Part shown: positions 57,553 to 64,000 of the stretch, piece after piece
Layout: each line of letters opens with the position of its first letter
Numbering within the stretch: position 1 is the stretch's first letter
NCBI GenBank assembly: GCA_020543525.1
Contig: JAHYIO010000005.1
Span: 868,001-932,000 of the forward strand
Source of the DNA: Coriolopsis trogii
Lineage: Eukaryota > Basidiomycota > Agaricomycetes > Polyporales > Polyporaceae
Length of the DNA: 64,000 nucleotides
Direction of reading: 5' to 3'
Position numbers and translations under genes: made by a program
Notes under the pieces: model-generated
Databases searched by the model: none
What the model saw: the letters and a program-made list of their open reading frames with translations, nothing else
What the model was told of the DNA's origin: nothing

Positions 57553-60500
57553 TCAAGATGCAACGGACACAAGACCTATCTCCTCAACGAATTTGGCCTG
57601 ATTGGAGTAAGGCACATTCTTCGTGAGGGGGTCGGCCAATTGGTCCTCAGAAGCGACATAGTAGATCTCGACAGATCCCATCTCGACCTGTTCACGAATG
57701 AAGTGATAACAGATCTCTATGTGCTTGGTACGACGGTCAATGACTGGATTGACAGACAAGAAGATCGAGCCTTGGTTGTCGAGACACAAAGGCGTCGGAT
57801 CAGTCACGTCATCTCCGAGTTCATTGCCGAAGGTCCTCAGCCATGCCAACTGACGACAAGTGTCGGAGGCCGCTTTATATTCCGCCTCGGTCGAGGAGAG
57901 CGAAATGGTAGGCTGACGCCTCGATGCCCACGATACAGCACCACCTGCCATCAAGAAGACAAAGCCAGAGGTTGAGTGCCGATCATCACGGTCTTCCGCC
58001 CAGTCCGAATCTGAGTACGAAATCAGACCGTCATTAGACGCTCCCTTGTAGCGCAGCCGGTACGCCTTTGTTCCCTGAAGGTAACGCAGGACATACTTGG
58101 CATAGTTCATGTGCGCTTCAGAGGGATTGGCATTGTACTTGGATAACTGTGTGACAGCGAAAGCAATATCAGGGCGCGTCCCGAGCATGGCGTACAAAAG
58201 ACTGCCAATAAGACTCTGGTAGCGTTGCCTGAATGAATCGGAAGCGGGCTGATCGGTTTTCACCAAAACAGCACCAGCAGGGAGAGGAGTACGCGACGGT
58301 TTACAGTCAGCCATCTGGAAACGCTCAAGGACAGACTGGATATACTCTTCCTGGTCGATGTCGAGTGTTCGAGTGGAACGATCTCGAGTGATGCGAAGAC
58401 CAAGGAAGCGCTTGACTGGTCCCAAGTCCGTCATCTTGTACTGCTTAGAGAGAGAGCGCTTGACGTGCTTGATGTGACTAGACTGATCGCCAATGAGAAG
58501 TAGATCGTCGACATAGAGTACGACAATTGTTACGTGTTCCCCCCCTTGTCGCCGATATACGTAGATCCCGGCATCAGAATAGGTCCGTTGGAATCCCAAG
58601 TCAAGAAGCGACTGATGAATCTTCGCATTCCATTGACGCGACGCCTGTTTAAGACCATAGATAGCCTTTTTGAGCAGACAGACGTGATCTTCCTTCCCAG
58701 GAACGACCCAGCCTTCGGGCTGTTCCATGTAGATTTCCTCTTCGAGATCGCCATTCAGAAACGCAGTCTTGACATCCATAGATTCGATGTCCCAGTCCTC
58801 AAGCACAGCATGCGCAAGAAGATACCGGATAGACTCGAACCGCGCAACCGGAGAGAACGTCTCGTGATAGTCCTCACCCCATACTTGAGTAAAACCGCGA
58901 GCAACAAGACGAGCTTTATACCGCCCATCATGTTTAATGTCATAAACCCAGCGGTTTGAGACGACGTGTCGACCTTTAGGACGAGGAACAAGTAACCAGG
59001 TTCTGTTCTCGATGAGCGAGTCATACTCCGACTTCTCAGCTTCGCGCCACTTAGGAGCATCAGGCGATCGCATGGCCTCCTTGTGGGATTGAGGAATACC
59101 AGCTTTCGACTGAGCAGCAGCAAGAAAAGCGAGGAAAGTCTCTGCCTCCCACTGATCTCCATCCGGATCTGTCTGAGCGTCAACATGAACCGGGTTCTCG
59201 TCACCATAGATGTTGTCCTGAGTCCTACTCGGGTGGGGAATGCCTGCTTTGTCACGACGAGGACGGTCACGAGCAATGCTAGGCTGATTATCTCCCACTG
59301 GTCTGTTACGACCACGACGGTGAGGAGGATGAGGAGCAGGAACAGGCGGTGGTGTTGGAGGACGATCAGGGGCATTAGCCGGAGCAGGTGCTTCAGGCGC
59401 ATCATCGTCTACAGAGTGATCAAGCGGTGGTGGGACATCAAGCGGAATGGGAAGGGGAATGTCCAGGATGTCGTTGGGATTGACCGAGTCAGAGTCGTCG
59501 TTCGAGGACTCATCCAACTGGTCATTCACAAACGGATTATCACTGGGGGCGACAGGTTGATTGCCAGGAAGTTTTCGTGCAGGGAAAGACTCTTCATCGA
59601 ATGTCACATCGCGGGACACGACGATAGAGCGGGTGGCCGGATTCCAAAAACGATACCCCTTGGAACCCTGCTCATACCCCACGAAGATCATCTCGACTGC
59701 CTTCTTGTCGAGCTTCCCTTCGCGCTTCGCCTTCTGCACATGCACAAAGGCTTTGCACCCAAACACGCGGAAGTAGGAAACGTCCGGTATGGTGCCGTCC
59801 CACAACGTGATAGGGCATTGCCATTTGTGTCGTCGCATAGGTTGACGATTGTAGATATGGACAGCTGCATTGATGGCAAGTTGCCAGAAACCGTGACTAA
59901 GTCCAGCCTGATGTAACATACACAAAGCCTTCTCGGTGATGGTACGGTTCCAGCGTTCAGCATGTCCATTCTGTTGAGGTGAACCCGCAACTGTCTTCTG
60001 GTGCTCGATGCCATGCGAACGAAGAAGCTCGCTGAACTCGCTAGACGTGTATTCCCCCCCTCGATCAGAGCGGACTTTCTTGATCTTTTTACCGGTCTGA
60101 GTCTCAGCCCATGCCTTATAGTCGAGGAATGCTTTAACAGCGTCCGACTTGTGCTTAAGGTAGTAGGCGCGAGCAAGACCAGAGTAATCGTCAGTGAAAC
60201 CGGCAAAATACTTCCATCCTCCGATAGCCTGAGTACGCATCGGTCCATCGAGATCTGTATGGATGAGCTCGAGAACTTCAGTCGCACGCTTCTCAGAAGG
60301 TGGAAAGGGGGCGCGAGTGGATTTGCCAAAGGCACATCCGTCACATGGCTCTTCATCCGCAGGATCAACGGCATCAACTCCCTTGGTGTTCTTAGGAAGA
60401 TGACGCAGCACGTCCTTGCCCGCATGACCAAAGCGACGATGCCAGGTCTTGAAGCGACAGACATTGAGGTGGACACGCTGACCATTACGGAGTTCGAGGA

Positions 60501-62208
60501 GCGTCCGGTACGTGTTGCTATTCGGGTTGTACCTCGCTTCAAGGATCTTTTGACCCATGATACGAATCGTCGAACCATGTTTGACAGCACCATCAGGTAG
60601 CTTGTCAAAGATACACATGCGACCTTCGCCTTGGAACAAGGAATAACCATTGCGCTCGATGGAGCCCGTCGAGAAAAGACGACCTTCCACATGCGGGATA
60701 TAGTAGACGTTGTTGAAGGTGACAGGGACCTTCTGATTATCGATGTAAGTGAACCCTTCAACCGTTCCCGATCCAAGCGCATGGATAACACTACTTTCCC
60801 CTGACGCAGCCGTTCCGAAAGGAACAGTGGTCTCGAAGGGCTGGTAGGTGGAGAAGTCAGACATGTCGCCGGTGATATGTTGAGAGGCTCCTGAGTCCAT
60901 AAGCCACATGGTCCACTTCGAGCTGTCCGAGGCCATAGCCTCATCATAGAAAGAAGCAGCGATGTTCGAGGGACCCGAAAGTACGTTTACAGCTGATACA
61001 GACTCAGAGACGACATGTGCATGACTATGAGAAGTAGTGTCCTTGTTCTTCCCCTTGTCCTTGTCCTTATCCCTCTCCTTCTCCTTCTTCTTGCCCTTGG
61101 GACGCTTGTCTGGGTGCTTCTTGTAGCAGTTGGACTCGTGGTGAGAACTACCGCCACAGAAGGAGCAAGGACCCTTAGGCTTCGGCTTGGTCTGGGAGAC
61201 CTTGTTGGCGGACTGTCCGTTCTTGCGCAATGACTCCTCGGCCAAGGTCTTCGACTGGATGTCGTCGAGGGTGATCTTGTCGATGTCCGTAATAGCCATT
61301 AGCGCAGAAACCATGGACTGGTAGGACTCGGGGACCTTCGACAGCAACAGGAGAGCCTGCATGGTCTCGCTGATCTTGACGCCGTTGCTATCGATGTCGC
61401 GAAGGCGGTTGATGATCTTCATCATCTGGTCCTGGAGAGGCTTCGAATCGTTCATGCGAGGCTCTGCAACGAGCGACTCGAACATGCCCCAGACGTGAGC
61501 ACTGTTGGGCGTGCCAAACTTTGTCTTGATGGCGGCCCAGGTCTCAGCGGCTGTCATGGTATGAGGAGCAGCACCACCTTGACCCAGAACCTTCGCATCG
61601 AGGACGTAGTGGAAGTTCGGTGAGACCCGCATATACATCATGCCGCGAGCCTGCCCATTGAGCTTCTGCCATGCCTCTATGGCGACTAGTTCCGCCGCAG
61701 TGGCGGTGGTACCGGCAGGAGAGGGCTCAGTCTTGGTGCCTTCGACAATCTCCCAACAGCCCATGAAGATGAAGTACCCCTTGAGCTTTGCAGCCCAGTC
61801 ATTGTACTGGTTCGCCGAAGAAAGGATAGGGATCGAGTCGATCTTGACGTCTCCCATGATTGAAAGCAGGTACTGAAAAGAGTGGAGATAATCCTCGTCG
61901 TCGAAGTCTAGAGTGAAGGATATAGGCGCAACAGATGGAAGCGCAGTGACGAGAGGAGGAGGAAGAGTTTCGATTGGAGAGAGATGCGGAGATGCGACGA
62001 GAGGGGTGTCGTATGGGGTGTTAGAGGCGAGAGGAAGCGCTACGACAAGTGGTGTGTCGTAGGGTGTATCGGATGCGACTGGAAGAGCTGTGTTGACTCC
62101 AGCAAGAAACTCCTCGTCTGCTTGGTAGGGAGAGATAGGTTGCCAAGCGAACGATGTGGGATCTTCCGGTAAAACAACGTTGTTGTACCGATGAGGACAG
62201 GGGCTCAC
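57553..62208 (-). CDS. Copia Gag-Pol polyprotein
   Basis: One uninterrupted frame, 1551 aa if started at 62208; the conserved Gag begins MGDVKIDSIPILSSANQYND (ATG at 61857), so the first 117 residues, which include a short repeat (TPYDTPLV twice), may be leader. Domains in order: Gag/UBN2-like; zinc knuckle CSFCGGSSHHESNC (CX2CX4HX4C); basic KKKEKERDKDKDK stretch; aspartic protease WLMDSGASQHITGD; integrase zinc region ending CDGCAFGKS; integrase core HTDLDGPM, FTDDYSGL and GSPQQNGHAERWN (D-D-E). Reverse transcriptase follows with DVKTAFLNGDLEEEIYMEQP and YVDDLLLIGD, then RNase H with SYSDSDWAEDRDDRHSTSGF and SSTEAEYKA. All catalytic motifs are intact. The copia order (integrase before reverse transcriptase) is clear. 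Confidence 0.95.
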   Translation of the reverse strand: MSPCPHRYNNVVLPEDPTSFAWQPISPYQADEEFLAGVNTALPVASDTPYDTPLVVALPLASNTPYDTPLVASPHLSPIETLPPPLVTALPSVAPISFTLDFDDEDYLHSFQYLLSIMGDVKIDSIPILSSANQYNDWAAKLKGYFIFMGCWEIVEGTKTEPSPAGTTATAAELVAIEAWQKLNGQARGMMYMRVSPNFHYVLDAKVLGQGGAAPHTMTAAETWAAIKTKFGTPNSAHVWGMFESLVAEPRMNDSKPLQDQMMKIINRLRDIDSNGVKISETMQALLLLSKVPESYQSMVSALMAITDIDKITLDDIQSKTLAEESLRKNGQSANKVSQTKPKPKGPCSFCGGSSHHESNCYKKHPDKRPKGKKKEKERDKDKDKGKNKDTTSHSHAHVVSESVSAVNVLSGPSNIAASFYDEAMASDSSKWTMWLMDSGASQHITGDMSDFSTYQPFETTVPFGTAASGESSVIHALGSGTVEGFTYIDNQKVPVTFNNVYYIPHVEGRLFSTGSIERNGYSLFQGEGRMCIFDKLPDGAVKHGSTIRIMGQKILEARYNPNSNTYRTLLELRNGQRVHLNVCRFKTWHRRFGHAGKDVLRHLPKNTKGVDAVDPADEEPCDGCAFGKSTRAPFPPSEKRATEVLELIHTDLDGPMRTQAIGGWKYFAGFTDDYSGLARAYYLKHKSDAVKAFLDYKAWAETQTGKKIKKVRSDRGGEYTSSEFSELLRSHGIEHQKTVAGSPQQNGHAERWNRTITEKALCMLHQAGLSHGFWQLAINAAVHIYNRQPMRRHKWQCPITLWDGTIPDVSYFRVFGCKAFVHVQKAKREGKLDKKAVEMIFVGYEQGSKGYRFWNPATRSIVVSRDVTFDEESFPARKLPGNQPVAPSDNPFVNDQLDESSNDDSDSVNPNDILDIPLPIPLDVPPPLDHSVDDDAPEAPAPANAPDRPPTPPPVPAPHPPHRRGRNRPVGDNQPSIARDRPRRDKAGIPHPSRTQDNIYGDENPVHVDAQTDPDGDQWEAETFLAFLAAAQSKAGIPQSHKEAMRSPDAPKWREAEKSEYDSLIENRTWLLVPRPKGRHVVSNRWVYDIKHDGRYKARLVARGFTQVWGEDYHETFSPVARFESIRYLLAHAVLEDWDIESMDVKTAFLNGDLEEEIYMEQPEGWVVPGKEDHVCLLKKAIYGLKQASRQWNAKIHQSLLDLGFQRTYSDAGIYVYRRQGGEHVTIVVLYVDDLLLIGDQSSHIKHVKRSLSKQYKMTDLGPVKRFLGLRITRDRSTRTLDIDQEEYIQSVLERFQMADCKPSRTPLPAGAVLVKTDQPASDSFRQRYQSLIGSLLYAMLGTRPDIAFAVTQLSKYNANPSEAHMNYAKYVLRYLQGTKAYRLRYKGASNDGLISYSDSDWAEDRDDRHSTSGFVFLMAGGAVSWASRRQPTISLSSTEAEYKAASDTCRQLAWLRTFGNELGDDVTDPTPLCLDNQGSIFLSVNPVIDRRTKHIEICYHFIREQVEMGSVEIYYVASEDQLADPLTKNVPYSNQAKFVEEIGLVSVAS

Positions 62209-62886
62209 GGCACAATTGTACCAACCGTCACTTTGAAGGTGGGCGTCGACTTGTTCGTCAGAGTCCCAAACGTGTGGAAGATCCTCGCAGGATTCCTCGT
62301 TGCCTGAGCTGTCAGAGGATGCTTCTGTCGAAGTATCAACGATGTCCTCGACTTCAGACTCAGAGGAATGAGGAGATGCTGGAAGAGTCGGCTCCAGAAC
62401 GGTGGTTCAAAGTATACGCGATGATTGACGTGCCACGTGCGAGGAAGGTGGACAGGGGCACCTTTTGAGGTGAACCAGAGAGCCAGTAAGCCGAAATTAC
62501 CAACAATCCGGGTAGAAGTCGCCAACTGTGCCCAAGAAACGCTATAGTAACTACCGAGGCAAAAAGGTATCGTAAGGAGGGTCCGAACAGTTGTCCTCCG
62601 GTCCAAAGGTGCTAACCACCCCGGGTACAACAGCTGGCGGGCGCAAGTGCGTGGCCTGGCTGAGGGATGCCTGAATCACCCAGGTGCCTCGAGAGCACAA
62701 CAGGTGTTACAACGATAGTAGACTAGAGACTGACTACGAAGCGCTCAGGGCTGCGTCACGAGCGCAGAAATGTCCCCCTGGCAGCAGTGTCGGCGGGCAC
62801 AGTCAAGAGAGTAGGAAAGTGGGATGCACGGGCAGAGAGTCGACGTACAAAGAGTTGCGCGCAGAGGTGTCGACAGAGAAGCAACC
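62209..62886 (-). other. 5' leader of the copia element
   Basis: About 680 bp between the primer-binding site and the first in-frame ATG; it likely holds packaging and translation signals. Overlapping short frames show no domain. Confidence 0.5.
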
Positions 62887-62910
62887 GATTAGAGCGCAGG
62901 GCTCATAACC
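62887..62910 (-). promoter_or_regulatory. Primer-binding site, half-tRNA-Met type
   Basis: Directly abuts the 5' LTR. GGTTATGAGCCCTGCGC on the element strand is complementary to GCGCAGGGCTCATAACC, the anticodon stem-loop of fungal initiator tRNA-Met. This is the internal, cleaved-tRNA priming used by Drosophila copia and yeast Ty5, rather than pairing to the tRNA 3' end. Confidence 0.8.
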
Positions 62911-63477
62911 TGATGAACTCTGAACCTGGAAGGCTTGGAGCGACCTGTAAGTCACACAAAGAGAGATCTTCAGTCAGTGAGCGAACGACTATATTGCATA
63001 GTTTAGTACCTGTAAGTCACACAAAGAGAGACTACAAGTACTAGTAAGTAAAGTGTAGTAGAGCATAAGTAATGAGTGAGACTTACTCTTCAGTCAGTGA
63101 GCGAACGACTGAAGAGCAGAGGGGCAAACAGACTGCCTTATATACTGGAGAGAGGAGTGCATGAGTAAGCGAATGAAGCAGTCACATGTTAACCATAGAG
63201 CGATGAGTAAGAGTCCGTACTCGGCGTATGAGTAAGAGCCGAGAGTATTCTGAGTAAGACATAAGGTCTAGAATGTTCCGGTGCATTGTAGAACGCACAG
63301 GAAGACAAGGGAACCATATGGTCATGGGAATGTACAGTAGTTTCGTAGAGAAAACCGTATATGGTAAGTAGAAACACAGCCTATAGTAAGCGCTATCTAA
63401 ACATAAGTAAACATGACCATACAAAGGTTGTGTGCACAACTCCGGACCGGTAGAGCCGTAAATCCAGAATGTCAACA
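62911..63477 (-). repeat. 5' LTR of the copia element
   Basis: 567 bp, apparently identical to the LTR at 56975-57541, including both internal direct repeats and the TATA box at 63137-63144. Identity argues for a very recent insertion. Confidence 0.92.
63137..63144 (-). promoter_or_regulatory. TATA box in 5' LTR
   Basis: TATATAAG on the element strand; predicted start signal for the genomic RNA. Confidence 0.7.
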
Positions 63478-64000
63478 CTTACTATAGGCTGTGTTTCTAC
63501 TTACCATATACGGTTTTCTCTACGAAACTACTGTACATTCCCATGACCATATGGTTCCCTTGTCTTCCTGTGCGTTCTACAATGCACCGGAACATTCTAG
63601 ACCTTATGTCTTACTCAGAATACTCTCGGCTCTTACTCATACGCCGAGTACGGACTCTTACTCATCGCTCTATGGTTAACATGTGACTGCTTCATTCGCT
63701 TACTCATGCACTCCTCTCTCCAGTATATAAGGCAGTCTGTTTGCCCCTCTGCTCTTCAGTCGTTCGCTCACTGACTGAAGAGTAAGTCTCACTCATTACT
63801 TATGCTCTACTACACTTTACTTACTAGTACTTGTAGTCTCTCTTTGTGTGACTTACAGGTACTAAACTATGCAATATAGTCGTTCGCTCACTGACTGAAG
63901 ATCTCTCTTTGTGTGACTTACAGGTCGCTCCAAGCCTTCCAGGTTCAGAGTTCATCAGGTTATGAGCCCTGCGCTCTAATCGGTTGCTTCTCTGTCGACA
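63478..64000 (+). repeat. Inverted partial copy: truncated LTR, primer-binding site and leader
   Basis: This 523-bp stretch is the exact reverse complement of 62868-63390. It is an LTR in + orientation lacking its first 87 bp (63478-63957), then the primer-binding site (63958-63981) and the start of the leader, cut by the window edge. The two arms are separated by the 87-bp LTR end at 63391-63477, so 62868-64000 would form a large hairpin. Confidence 0.9.

Larger units (their letters stand above)
56975..63477 (-). mobile_element. Ty1/copia LTR retrotransposon, full length
   Basis: A 6503-bp element transcribed leftwards: 5' LTR 62911-63477, primer-binding site 62887-62910, about 0.68-kb leader, single gag-pol frame 62208-57553, polypurine tract 57542-57550, 3' LTR 56975-57541. 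Both LTRs are 567 bp, begin TG and end CA, and I saw no difference between them when reading side by side. It is inserted in the DUF6532 coding sequence. A target-site duplication cannot be confirmed because the right flank is an inverted copy of the element. Confidence 0.93.

Noticed and set aside
63478..64000. A third, independent solo LTR
   Set aside because: The inverted copy continues past the LTR into primer-binding site and leader, so it is part of an inverted element or fold-back, not a solo LTR.

Overview
The window reads as a gene-dense piece of a filamentous basidiomycete chromosome, most likely an Agaricomycete and plausibly a Polyporales-type wood decayer. Evidence: genes split by many 45-75 bp GT-AG introns, multi-exon TOM70 and DPH2 orthologues, F-box and DUF6532 families typical of mushroom-forming fungi, paired GH79 glycosidases, a Plavaka transposase and a fungal Ty1/copia retrotransposon. 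There is no bacterial architecture, so start sites are ATG with no ribosome binding sites. I chained exons by hand from splice sites and frame, and tested the main models by whether summed exon length is a multiple of three.

Layout. 1-1850 (-): 5' part of an F-box gene running off the left edge. 4.2-14.1 kb: conserved housekeeping block of an MFS anion permease (+), DPH2 (-), TOM70 (+, divergent from DPH2) and a large conserved protein with a possible CH-like C-terminus (+), then tRNA-Glu(UUC). 15.4-22.4 kb: a hypothetical protein (-), a kinase-like protein (+), a SigF/NTF2-like protein (-), an intronless F-box protein (-) and a small secreted protein (-). 23.6-29.7 kb: tandem GH79 genes (-) with signal peptides, GPI-type tails and two conserved micro-exons.

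31.8-46.0 kb is the most distinctive part. Seven genes on one strand alternate between two families: 7TM, 7TM, hydrolase, hydrolase, 7TM, hydrolase, hydrolase. The three seven-transmembrane genes share a seven-exon structure and the four alpha/beta-hydrolases share a four-exon structure, each with the same intron phases. One member of each family (7TM-2 and hydrolase-2) carries a single-base frameshift. A convergent flavin monooxygenase (46.1-48.35 kb, -) closes the cluster. A sensing-plus-turnover module is a reasonable hypothesis but is not shown by the sequence.

49.5-64 kb is a transposon island: a 5' fragment of a second F-box gene, an intact four-exon Plavaka transposase (-), and a DUF6532 gene (+) that reads in frame for 686 codons before a copia-type LTR retrotransposon cuts it at base 56974. 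That retrotransposon has 567-bp LTRs that look identical, a single intact gag-pol frame and a primer-binding site complementary to the anticodon arm of initiator tRNA-Met. Beyond its right LTR the sequence turns back on itself as a perfect inverted copy to the end of the window, which is either an inverted second element or an assembly fold-back.
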